From: Cryptomeria japonica
Lineage: Eukaryota > Streptophyta > Pinopsida > Cupressales > Cupressaceae
Assembly: GCF_030272615.1 (NCBI RefSeq)
Contig: NC_081410.1
Span: 573,947,241-574,007,240, forward strand
Length of the DNA stretch: 60,000 nucleotides
Reading direction: 5' to 3'
The notes beneath the pieces were generated by a model, which saw only the letters and a program-made list of their open reading frames with translations, ran no database searches and was not told the DNA's origin. Position 1 is the first letter of the stretch. Each line of letters starts with the position of its first letter. Both the position numbers and the translations under genes were made by a program. Of the stretch, positions 49,547-60,000 are shown in pieces.

Positions 49547-50216
49547 GTTTCATAGGGGCTTACATGTCAATTATACATCTATACTAGCAAATGTTGGGCA
49601 AGGGAGAGGGAGGCTCAGTGATAAATATAGACCACCTAATGCACTAGCACTCGTTAATAAACAAGCATTAGTTGGTCCAAAACTTTTGGTTTTACCAAAA
49701 AGTTTGGAGCTATCATAGGTAGCAAATGATTCTAGGTGTCATATCTACTCTAGCATTACACAGATTACCACTTAGGTCGGCCAAATGACATCTAATTGGG
49801 TTGGGAGATATTTGTTGTTGTTGTAGACTTCCATTCCATAGGCTACAAATGTGACATCTAGCAGTGGCACTAGTCCTTATGCCCGTGTAGACATACCATT
49901 TCCACTTGATGTTGCACGGTTGACAGAGGTTTATCCTTTACAGTAGAGGAGTGTATTGTTGTATAGAAATTTATTGGATTCATATACACTTATTTCTTTG
50001 ATTCTTGGGATCCCACTCGAGGATGTATCGGTACAAGTGAGACGACATGTACATGGAAGTGGATCTACGAGCCATGGTGGTAGAGCATCTCAAGGTGATA
50101 TGGGGAGAGAGGAGGGAATTCCAGTGCATTCTACATCCCCTCCACCACATACATCAATTGATCCCACGCCTCCTCCTCAGCCTACACCAATTGATCTGAC
50201 ACCTGAGCCACCGTGA
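49536..50216 (+). pseudogene. Unrecognised degenerate coding region
   Basis: Two open pieces in different frames, 49536-49718 (60 codons, containing RGRLSDKYRPPNALALVNKQ) and 49956-50216 (86 codons, ending in a Pro-rich stretch PPPQPTPIDLTPEPP), look protein-like by composition. Coding-like text with stops lies between and after them. Low-complexity Pro-rich linkers are common in plant transposon proteins. I do not recognise a family, and the assignment as one gene is tentative. Confidence 0.35.
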
Positions 50217-51039
50217 CCTACACCACTATCGCTTGTTACTTTTACACCTCTTGCTCGAGCTCATGGTCACTATATCAGTCTACACATTCATGGTTTAGAG
50301 ATGCATCGCTGGATATAGGCGTTGACCATGTGTCCTTCCATTCATCTTAGGTCAGTAGGATCGGGAGAGCCTTCGAGTCTCATGAGGTACACATTGTTTT
50401 TTTTATGTAAGCTCATATTATTTAATTGATTTTAAATAATGGATTTCAGCTTCAAAATTGTTAACACAATTTTAATTTTGAATTATATACAATATCCTAT
50501 TTCATTGGAGACATTAGGAGATTTGCAGGCTCCTTCTACTCCTACACATGGTCACAGTCAAGTATTTTAAGATTTAAATATGTACTTATTTTGAGAGCTC
50601 ATTCCAATTCAAAGACATGCATGTGAATGGTATATATGATCCAGGTTCATGTACCATGTTTGAGTTCTTCATCTTGGATACCTATGGCCCATGCACACTC
50701 TGGTGGTTCATATGAAGGATCAGACCAAGTAAAGTTTTCATGTACTTATGTTGAAGTAAAATTTGTATACTTATAGTTAGATAATATTTGCATGTGCTTA
50801 TATATACGTGTGCTTACGTGTACATGTACTTTCTTGTGTAGGGACAATATTCAGGACATGGATCAGTGGAGGGCCCACCAACTTAGTTTAATGAGATTAT
50901 TTGTATAGTACATGTACTTTTTTTTTACATATATGTATCTAACACTTGTTTGATGAGATTACTTGTTTATTACATGTGTTTATGAGCCCATGCTATATTT
51001 TTATAATTGGTTCAAGTTACATAGAATTGATCATGTTAT
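50217..51039. other. No gene seen
   Basis: AT-rich sequence with short ACATGTACTT-type phrases. I see no open frame or element end of note. Confidence 0.5.
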
Positions 51040-51776
51040 TTTAGATGATAAATCTTGATATTTAGTTAGTTGAATTGTTCATTTAATAAGTTTAATTATT
51101 AAATCAATTATTTAGTTGAGTTGTTAATTATTGATTTGATTTAGTTAGTTGAATTATTGATTTAATTATTAAATTAATCAAATCAATTAATTAATTCAAA
51201 TCAATTCAATGAATTTATCAAATTAATTCAAATCAATTAAAACCAATTCAATGAATTAATCAAACTAATTCAAAAACATTTAATTAATTCAATTCAAAAA
51301 GTGATTCAAATCAATTAATTATTTCAATTCAATTAAGTGATTCAAATGAATTAATTCATTCAATTCAATTAAGTGATTCAAATCAATTAATTAAGTGAAT
51401 GAATTAATTAATTCAATTCAATTAAGTGATTCTAATCAATCCAATGAGTTAATTCAAATCAATCCAATGAATTAATCAAATTAAATCAAATCATTTAATC
51501 AAATCAAGTCAAGTCAATTTATTAATTCAATTCAATTAAGTGATTCTAATCAATCCAATAAATTAATCAGTTAACTGATTCAAATCAATTAAGTGGTTCT
51601 AATCAATCCAATGAATTAATCAATTAATTAAGTGATTCAAATCAATCCAATGAATTAATCAATTAATTAAGTGATTCAAATCAATCCAATGAATTAATAA
51701 AATTAAATCAAATCAATTACTCAAATCAAATCAATTAATTAATTGAATTCAATTAAGTGATTCAAATCAATTAATG
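51040..51776. repeat. AT-rich degenerate minisatellite (TCAATTAATTCAAATCAAT-like)
   Basis: The text is built almost entirely from variants of CAATTAATT, GATTCAAATCAAT and CCAATGAATTAAT. A 39-bp period is clear around 51600-51700. Orientation and order vary elsewhere. Confidence 0.88.
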
Positions 51777-51784
51777 ATAGCATG

Positions 51785-52030
51785 AAACAAATTAACTCTT
51801 GAATGTACATGTGTGCATATGTATATATTGCAAAAAATAACTCAAATACATATGTATACATGTGTACATATGTTGTAAAAAATAACTCAAATGTACATGT
51901 GTACATATGTATATATGTATAGCGATCCAAAAAATAGCTCAAATGTACATATGTATAACGATCCAAAAAAATAGTACATACATATATATTAATATGTATA
52001 CATATATATGCATATATAGACATGTATCAT
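51785..52030. repeat. Short tandem units with TGTACATATGTATA
   Basis: Several units of about 50-60 bp combine AAAAAATARCTCAAAT with ACATATGTATACATGTG-type text. They sit just beyond the 3' end of gene J. Confidence 0.75.
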
Positions 52031-52067
52031 GTTCAAAAAAATACATGAGTTCACTTCTTCTAATAAA

Positions 52068-55000
52068 TTAAGTAAGATCATGGTACATAAAATCTGAATC
52101 CTCTTTGTCTTTTACTATCTCTAATATCCTTTCATGATCTTCGATAGGCAACCACCACTTTTGGGGGCCATGACCTCTTTTTTGTAAAGTTTCAAAATGT
52201 AATCTTGTTGATATAACTAAGTGACTATATTGCAAAACTTTTTGGTCGAGCATGTACTTAGTAAATGTAACATTTTGGTCGAGCATGTACTTAGTAAATG
52301 TAACACCATTGTTATCTATCTTCATTTGTTGATAATAAGTACCTTCAACAATGATTGATCCAGTATGATATTGTTGCCCATCAACATCTTCCATTGATTC
52401 TAAAAATTTACATTTTGGTTTTATGCATCATAGTAGGTAATAGTCAACACCTTCTACATTGTTAGGATCTACAACCATTGCAAAAATATCACCTATACAC
52501 CACAAATTATAAATTATTAAATTATAAAGTGTATGGTAGAATGTAAAAAGAATTTAAATTTAAATAAAGTACATAAAAATGTGTAAGGATATTTAAATAA
52601 AATGCAACTGTACCTAGCACAACTAAATCAGAAACACATTCATAATCAGTTGAATATAGAGGATCATTAATATCTACAATGTCACTATCTTCATAAGGAG
52701 GCATTGTGACTAATTGTTTCATCTCCCATTGTGAAACAAGTCCATATCTAATGTTATGACATTGTTGAATATTTGTGTTGTTTTCAATGCAATCAACACA
52801 AAAACATGACTTTTCTTTTACCTGAATCACAAGAGGTTTGTTAAGTTTTGTAGACATGACTTATTTTCAATTTAATTTCAATAGAAAAACAAGTTATAAG
52901 TTCTCATACCTGAATCGCAAGAGGTTTTCTATATCCTGTAATCATCACTTTATGCAAACTTCTAATGCCATTAATTGTTTGGCAATTATAAGGATTGGAT
53001 CAATCAATATCTTTAACTTCCAAAAAATAGCATTGTTGTATGTCGTGTCACAATCACCAAAATGAATTTTGCACCATTCTACGATCTCACCTGAATTTTG
53101 TATGTTGTTACCTGCACATTAACTTATTTTAGGAATTTAACTCTGACCCATAAGATACAAACTCAAGTAAATTAAAAACTTGTTGAATGAAGTACACAAA
53201 TATACATTGAACATGTACCTCCAAGTTCATGTTGACAAAGTGCACGTTCACACAAGATCCTGCTCAATCATGCTCTCCTTTTCCATGTCCACTTCAAAAA
53301 ATTTGCATAAAAACTTTAGGCCACATTTAGAATGCTATTGTGACAACCAATTGAATAATTTTGCAGATTTAAATTGTCTTGTGAAGTTACAATCAAATCT
53401 AATATATTAGTTTAGAAAACCTAATTATACTAGATAATTAAAAGATTGCAAGAAATTTAATCAATTTTTATGCTTACCAGCACATCCATCAAACCAAATC
53501 CAATGTTGTGAAGCATTTATCCAATGATATATTGATATTTTCAAAAAGAAATCTCAAAACAATGTGCTACATAAGTCTTGTTATGAAAAGTATCATCATT
53601 AGTATAAAAATGAACTTCCTTAATGAAATGTGTTCATCTTCATTAGATTCTACACTATCCACATGAAACTCTACATGTCTATACAAAACTTGTACAAAAA
53701 TTGCACCCTGCTCAGAATGATAGCATTAACTTTCAATCTTTGTGTGAGGATTGATTGTATAGTTCTCTAAGAATTCTACTATTGAAAGAATACAACTTGG
53801 AGGAAAGCAATTTTTTGAGTTACAAAACTGTTTTGCTTGCCAACTTGCACCATGACAATGTAGGATATGTTGATATATCATATTCTAAAATCTACACATA
53901 AACTCTTTGTAAGGCAATTCACTCTCTTTTAACATAATTTTTTTTTATTCAACTCCTGACTTTGTTTGATATTTTTCATATTCAAATCTCTTCCACAAAA
54001 CTTGCTCTGAAAGATCAATGTTCTTAATTTGTACAAATTTCTTCAAAACTCCACAATCAGCACATGTATTTTTTATATATTGTACAATCATCTAAACCTT
54101 CTAATCTGTCACATAAAATAGACTTCACAAATTGTGTTGTACTTGCAAGGATGACTACATTTGGATTAGTTTCTTCCATTAGCTTTTTATATGACTAAAG
54201 GTGCAGCTAAAATTCAACATGATTTTGATAAGAAGTTTCATGTACCTTATTGATACACACAAAACATGGTCATAATCCATCAAACATTCTTTGACATATC
54301 TTTGCATCTAGAAATTATTGTTTGAATGCTTCAAACAGTTCGCTCTGTGTTGTGTCAATAAATTGTTTAGGATGTGAAATTTTTGTACCATCTTCATCTC
54401 TAATCTATATAGTGTCTCTTCTATTGGAAGAAACATGAGAGTGATTGGTCCGGTATTCAATAACAAGCCTTTTTACATCTTTACCAATTCTATCTTTTCG
54501 AGGAACCCTGCAAATACTGGCCCAATTCTTTTTCAATATTCTCATCCAGCCTATTTCTTTTCCTAATATATCTCTGGACAGTTCTTCTAGACACATTCAA
54601 TAATAGAGAAATTGCTTTAGTTTGTCTTCTATGTGATAATTTCTTACTAGAAATCATAGTCATTAATGCTCTTTGGACAACACTTAAATTAGCAGCTCAA
54701 CTCGTGCTCTCAATACATTTTAGAGCTTCTTGAAAAAATTTCAACCACTATCTGATTTACTGATCCCTCTAATGATTTCTTCTTTTTATCAACACCCAAC
54801 AACTCCAAAATAAGAGTCATTTATTTTCTCCTAAATAACTTTGCAAACAATTGTGCTCTTCCAATTAGAGATTTATCTTGAAAATATACATCCCAAAATA
54901 TTTTATTGTGTAATTTTATTGTGCTTTCTGGTACCATATCCTCAGTTGAAATCTCATTGAAAAGAGTGTCATCATCTATCTCCATCAAATTGGCCATACC

Positions 55001-55161
55001 AAAGAAAAAATTTATGGATTGACTAGGACCAATTTCTTCTCTTTCCTAAATTGGGACCACTTCATCGTCAATGGGAACTTGTTCTTGAGCAGGTGTTGTA
55101 TCCCTTTTTCTATGTCTTTTATTCGATCATACTTCTATAGTCTAGTCCTTTTATTGCCCAT
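52068..55161 (-). pseudogene. Gene J: decayed multi-exon transposase-like protein
   Basis: From an ATG near 55161 the minus strand carries protein-like frames with many stops: an acidic part (55080-54900), a basic helix-like part (open 54596-54405), then a Cys/His region near 53870 (HCHGASWQAKQFC). Near 53500-53478 it reads WIWFDGCAG and meets a GTAAGC donor. Across the intron near 53380 comes QFKSAK, then SGHGKGEHD near 53290. A DGC..QFKS plus GHGKG..D signature is, as I recall, typical of a widespread uncharacterised transposase-like family; the Asp residues could be catalytic. Two cleaner exons follow: 52857 to about 52611 (CFCVDCIENN) ending at GTACAG, and about 52470-52068 (WWLPIEDHERILEI). 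The second contains a 33-bp in-frame duplication. Terminal repeats were not found. Confidence 0.6.
52227..52300. repeat. 33-bp tandem duplication in gene J
   Basis: TTTTGGTCGAGCATGTACTT plus the next 13 bases occurs twice in a row, doubling TFTKYMLDQ in the minus-strand protein without shifting the frame. Confidence 0.85.
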
Positions 55162-55429
55162 TGGACAAATTTCTTTTTGAGAAGCAATCCAAATCTGTAG
55201 ACCCCTTCATACACATGCCCACATGCACATATATGTCAAGTCAATTGGACCAATCTTTAAATATGCATACATGTTTAAGTTATTCTACTTGTCAACTGAA
55301 CGTACAAAATGAACATGGATGGTCCACTTAACTAATATACTTAGCGGATAATAACTCTCTTGTTAACTAATAATGAATGGTCCACTTAACTGATCTAATG
55401 AGTCCATACGTTGTATGAGAACCATACAT

Positions 55430-56585
55430 ATTACATAGATGCACATACATACATACACAAACACACATTAACACACATACACATAGACACATGCACGCAC
55501 ACACACACATAGACACATACACACACACATACGAACACACATATACACACACATACATACACATGTACACATACACATACACATATATACACATACATAC
55601 ATACACACATGCATGCATACACATACACATACATACACACATGCATGCATGCATACACATACACATGCATATACACATATACATGTACATCTACACATAC
55701 ATACACATAGTATGAACATACATACACACATATTACATATATACACATACATATACATATACATACACATACACATTTACACTTACACATACACATACAC
55801 ATACACATACACATACATATACACATGTACATATGCATACACATGCATACATACACGCATGCATGCATACACATACACATATACATAAACATACATACAC
55901 ATGCATACATACACACATGCATGCATACACATACACATACATATGTACATACATGCATATACACATATGCATACATATACACATATACATACATCTACAT
56001 ATACATACACATACACATGTACATATACAAATATACACATACACATATACATATACACATACACATATATATACACATACACATATATACATATACACAC
56101 ACATAGATACACATACACACATACACACATACACACACATACATATACACACGTACACATACATACATACACACACATACATATACACATGTACACATAC
56201 ATACATAGACACACATACACATACACATATACTCACACATACACATACATAAACATACACATACACACATACACATACATACATATATGCATACACATAC
56301 TCATACACACATACACACACACATACATACACACATACATACACACATGCATACACATAAACTCACACATACATGTACATACTCACATATGCATACACAC
56401 ATACATACACACACGTACATACACATACATATACACATACATGTTATATATACACACACATGTGTGCACATACATATACACATACACATATATACATACA
56501 CATACACACATGTACTCATGCACGCATGCATGCATGCACACACATACATGTACATATATGCATATAGAAACACATACATAATTTT
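55430..56585. repeat. 1.15-kb CATACA/ACATAC-type microsatellite
   Basis: The stretch is almost wholly ACATAC, ACACAT and CATGCATGCATAC units. A higher-order pattern of CATGCATGCATACACATACAC recurs near 55608, 55643, 55858 and 55917. The many overlapping frames reading YMYVCVC or HTHTYT are translations of the repeat. Confidence 0.97.
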
Positions 56586-58680
56586 TTTGTAGCCATTTAG
56601 ATCAAACATCGCAAACAAGAAGACACAATGGTTGTTACAACTAGCAATAGTATAAAAATTAACATCAATGTGTATGTTCATAGACCAAATTCATCCCAAT
56701 TTCCATGGGTCTAAACACAATCGAAAACACTTCAAACACTTTCTTATCCTAAGGTCAATGTTGTCATGGTGGTAACTTCAGCCCATAACCTGGAATCTTC
56801 AGCAACTCAAGTGTAGGGACACCTTGAGGGGTGTATTCACTAATTTTGCCTTTTTCATGAGAGTACAACTAGGAGCCTCTAGGACTGGAAGGATGACCCT
56901 ATCACCCTCTCCCTAGAAAGATACAAGCAACTTATGCTAAGCCGAGGATTTCTACCTCATCTCACAAAAGCCTTATGGTGAGTATCTTGGGGGAAAAACC
57001 AGCTATCCCCTTGCACTAAAATTATCATGATGTTCAATCAAAAAAGGGTGGGCCACTGCTCTAAGGTGTCTAGTCAGGGAAATTCAATGGTCTTTGGTGC
57101 CTATCAATGTGGTGGTGATCCACTTAAGAATCTATCCTAGACCTCATAAAGAGGATTTTAACGCATCTCACACTAGTGTAGATACTGAGGGAACCATCAA
57201 ATAGGCCAACTTCACCAAGTTGTCATGGCTTTCGCCTAACGTATTAATTTATATAGTGGGCTAAAGAAGTATCGCTTGGGTCATTCCCCTCTCACTTGAC
57301 CTTATGGGCTTCTTAGGAGGGCAGGCCCTTCTACCTCAAAATAAGACGATAACAATTTCTCTTACATGTAATGCCCAATGGAAGACAAGGGCAGTTAAGA
57401 TACTTTGGTTATCATTTTTAGGGTTCTATCTAAATATAAACCATGCCAAAGGCACAAGACACTTCAAACAAGTTAATTAACCCCAAAATAAAATAAAGAT
57501 GTGGGCTTAATTAAAATAGAAAGTAAAAACAAACAGACATGTAGACAAATTTTCTCACATTATTTAAAAGAAAAAATGGGTAAAAACTCAATGTTGTCAC
57601 TTTTATCCAATTTAATTTTTTTTATATCAAATTGCACATGTAATATAAATATTTAAATATTATTTATATTAATAAATTAAAATTAACATAAAAAATATTA
57701 AATTGAATAAAAAATACCATTTAAAAGTCGTCAACAAAAATATGTTCAAATGGCCTTCAAATTGACCCTGATAACCTAGTCAATTGATTTTGTAAATAAG
57801 ACAAAAAAAACACAAAAAAGTCACTTTTTGTCCCTTGGTCAGGTGGGGGACCAATCTTGGTGCCAAGTAGTTTGGTCAGACTCGGTCTAGCCGAACTAAC
57901 CTAGTCAGGTCGAACAAAGTTCAGTCGGACTCAGTCCGGTCGAACTAGCCAAGGTGTCATGTGATGTGGCACCAAAATGTCATAAAACTCTGCATTTCAA
58001 CAAATTTGAACTTCTACCCTATTTTTTTGGCTTACAGAATTTTTTTAATAAAAATAAAAAAATACCCTTTTGCAGAGCTCGAAGTCACGAATATGGTCAT
58101 ATAATTTTTTTAGTATATTAATTGTTTTTAATATTTTTTATTAATTAAACATTGCAAGTATATTTTTAAAGTTAAAAAAGAGGATGATTAGAAATTAAAA
58201 AAAAATTAAATGATATTAAAAAATAAAAATAAAATATTTTTACTAAATGAGAGAATCTTCTCGAAAAGAGTATTTTTTTTTTGTTAATGATAAATTTAGT
58301 AGTCAAAAGGTGATGCTGAATGAAAACTGTCAAATTTAGCTATGTTGAACTTCAAAATATTATAACGAGAAAAATTTACATGAAATTTTTTTTTAAAAAA
58401 ATTAACACTACATATATATATTCTCTATTTGGGAAAAAAAATTAGAAAAAAATAAGTCCGTTTTCTTTTTTTTTTGGTGACACTGACTAGAACCCCTAAT
58501 TTTCAGCATTTTTCAGTAATGAAAAATCTGTCTTTGAATTTATAAAAAAAAAATATCAATTTTTTTCCCAAAAAAATTTTAAAAATAATACACACAAATT
58601 TCATTAATATTTCTACATTTGATCAGTTTACATCATTTCAAAATTCAATTTAGAAATGTCACTTTTATGCAGTCGAAGTT
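56586..58680. other. No gene seen; unclassified repetitive-looking DNA
   Basis: 56640-57470 is mixed-composition DNA without long frames on either strand. 57480-58680 is very AT-rich with many A or T runs. At 57880-57960 short phrases of the form GGTCGAAC or CCGAACTA recur. I see no LTR ends, primer sites or RNA genes. Confidence 0.5.
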
Positions 58681-58689
58681 AAACAGTTT

Positions 58690-60000
58690 TAGTTGTGTTG
58701 TCTTGTTCTTTTATAAAAGTGTGACACAGGTTTGTGCTTTTATCCGCTTCTTCTAGAGTACTTTTCCCAGCATCAAAAAAAATAGAAAGACGCTTCAAGG
58801 TACCTTGCATTGTTAAATCTTCTTCAACCTCTTGGACTGTCATACCAGGCTTTTCAAAATCCTTCTTTCCTTTCTTGTTGGCTTTTCCTTCACTAGAGGG
58901 CTTGTCCTTAGAAACTTTTGTAGCCTAGGTGCCTTTGGTCTTTATTTTCTTCACCTCTTCATCAAACTCAATCTCCTCATCATCCTTCACAATCACATAT
59001 ACACTTGTGCTCTTCTCTTTCTTCCTCTTTTCACCTTTACCAAATGGCTTGATTGGTGATTTGGTAGATTTGGCTGACTTGGCAGAACCAAAGGAGGGAA
59101 CAGTACTTCTAGTCTGTCTTGGCTTAGGAGCAAAGGCTTTTGAACCAGTTGGATCAACTTTTACTGGCTTCTCTACTTCTTGGAATATTTTCCTAGCCTC
59201 TCGGAATGCTTCCTTGGTGATTCCAATACTCTCTGCATATTCTTCAATGTGCTTCCTCACCTTCTTCTGAATTTTTGGCTTCTTGAATTTGGAATATAGT
59301 TGTAAGTCATTTTCAAAAAATGTTCCAAATGTTTCTTCTGATGGATCTACCGGCTTTCTCAAGAGATGTTAAGCATATAGCTCAAGATTTTTCTCCTCAA
59401 CTTCATACCCCATGGACATGATCCAAATAGTTCTGGGCTCAACTACTTCCATCAAGCATTGGTTTGTGTTAACCATGAAGCAAATAGAATCTTTGTACTT
59501 CTCAACTATAGACTTAGGGATTCTCTCCCTATCATGCATTTCACTCTAACTATCGGTCTGTCATATGCCCATTGCACTTAGTATCACTAACACTAACACT
59601 ATATAACAATTATCTGATTTGGATAACTATCGGTCTGTCATATGCCCATTGCACTTGACCTACTCCTGGAACCTCATTCATGAAGTAAAAGAATAAACAT
59701 AGGATCAAAGTTCCATATTTGAATGGATGTTTCTTATCTTGTTTGATCTTGGCCAAGTTCTTCATCAACTCACTCCAGAGCAACCCGCATAGGTCATACT
59801 TTTTGTTCTCCCAGATCATCTCATATGTTGCATATATGGTGGTACCGAATACAGAATTTTCCTTGCTAAAACTATAAATATTGTAACCTATTACCATGAA
59901 AATAAATCTCACATCATGTTCCAGAATATCATTTATAGTCATAAACCTTCTATCAAACTTTGAATTGATTGTATCGATAATAGTTTGGTTCTTCACAGAT
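58690..60000 (-). pseudogene. ORF2 homologue G, partial at right edge
   Basis: The frame 59996-59610 aligns with the core of ORF2 of C: SKFDRRFMTINDI against SRWDKRAMTVNDI, FMVIGY against SMVIGY, KYGTLILCLFFYF against KFGQLIMGLFFYF, and GQVQW against GDVQW. Downstream the frame is broken by a 77-bp insertion-duplication (59547-59656). Homology resumes (MGYEV) and continues into the open stretch 59362-58925, a Lys/Glu-rich tail with many Ser, then to a stop near 58690. The N-terminus lies beyond the right edge. Around the C-terminal side no LTR or polypurine tract is found, so the element is truncated near 58680. Function is unknown. Confidence 0.78.
59547..59656. repeat. 33-bp direct repeat 77 bp apart in ORF2 homologue G
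   Basis: TAACTATCGGTCTGTCATAT plus the next 13 bases occurs at 59547-59579 and 59624-59656. The intervening 44 bp include a short CACTAA repeat. The event breaks the ORF2 frame. Confidence 0.9.

Noticed and set aside
51739-52023. 94-codon minus-strand frame near the end of gene J
   Set aside because: It is a translation of the ACATATGTATA-type tandem units.
55367-56681. Many long overlapping frames on both strands (up to 226 codons)
   Set aside because: They translate a CATACA-type microsatellite and consist only of Y/V/C/M or H/T/Y/I repeats.

Overview
This window looks like intergenic DNA from a large, AT-rich, repeat-dense plant genome. A gymnosperm is my guess, from the size and style of the elements, but no marker gene proves it. 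I found no convincing host gene, rRNA, tRNA or CRISPR. Almost everything is transposable-element DNA inserted into other transposable-element DNA, and the coding parts carry stops and frameshifts.

The backbone is a + strand Sirevirus-like (Ty1/copia-type) LTR element, called C here. Its gag remnant starts at 3012, a second long ORF (ORF2) follows at 4373, and its repeated polypurine tracts and 3' LTR lie at 39051-47552. There is no pol between gag and ORF2 or after ORF2. C has been invaded four times or more. Element D (minus strand, 5' LTR 1831-3011) sits in its gag. Solo LTR B (4594-35767, duplicated target CAGGG) sits in its ORF2. Solo LTR A (6147-34781, target TAGAT) sits inside B. A 26,959-bp array (7494-34452) sits inside A. 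A 7.1-kb TIR DNA transposon, E (39726-46791), sits inside C's 3' LTR.

The array is the most striking object. It is LTR-INT-LTR-INT-LTR-INT-LTR, made of four LTRs of about 3.95 kb and three internal domains of exactly 3716 bp. Each internal domain starts with an initiator-Met-tRNA primer binding site and ends with a G-rich polypurine tract, and none encodes gag or pol. The layout is that of a LARD (large non-coding retrotransposon derivative). The single outer target duplication suggests one insertion followed by LTR-LTR unequal recombination.

Right of C lies the 5' LTR and leader of a minus-strand Ty3/gypsy-like element H (47553-49524). After it come an unrecognised degenerate ORF (49536-50216), AT-rich minisatellites (51040-52030), a degenerate multi-exon transposase-like gene J on the minus strand (52068-55161), a 1.15-kb CATACA-type microsatellite (55430-56585), 2 kb with no recognisable gene, and a second minus-strand copy of ORF2, G (58690-60000), running off the right edge.

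Elements C and D share the same unusual plan, gag followed closely by a non-pol ORF2, and C and G carry homologous ORF2 proteins. This suggests a family of non-autonomous gag-carrying elements with a conserved accessory protein. LTRs of A, C and D also share a phased short motif (CCTAAYNRGGT-like) in their downstream halves.
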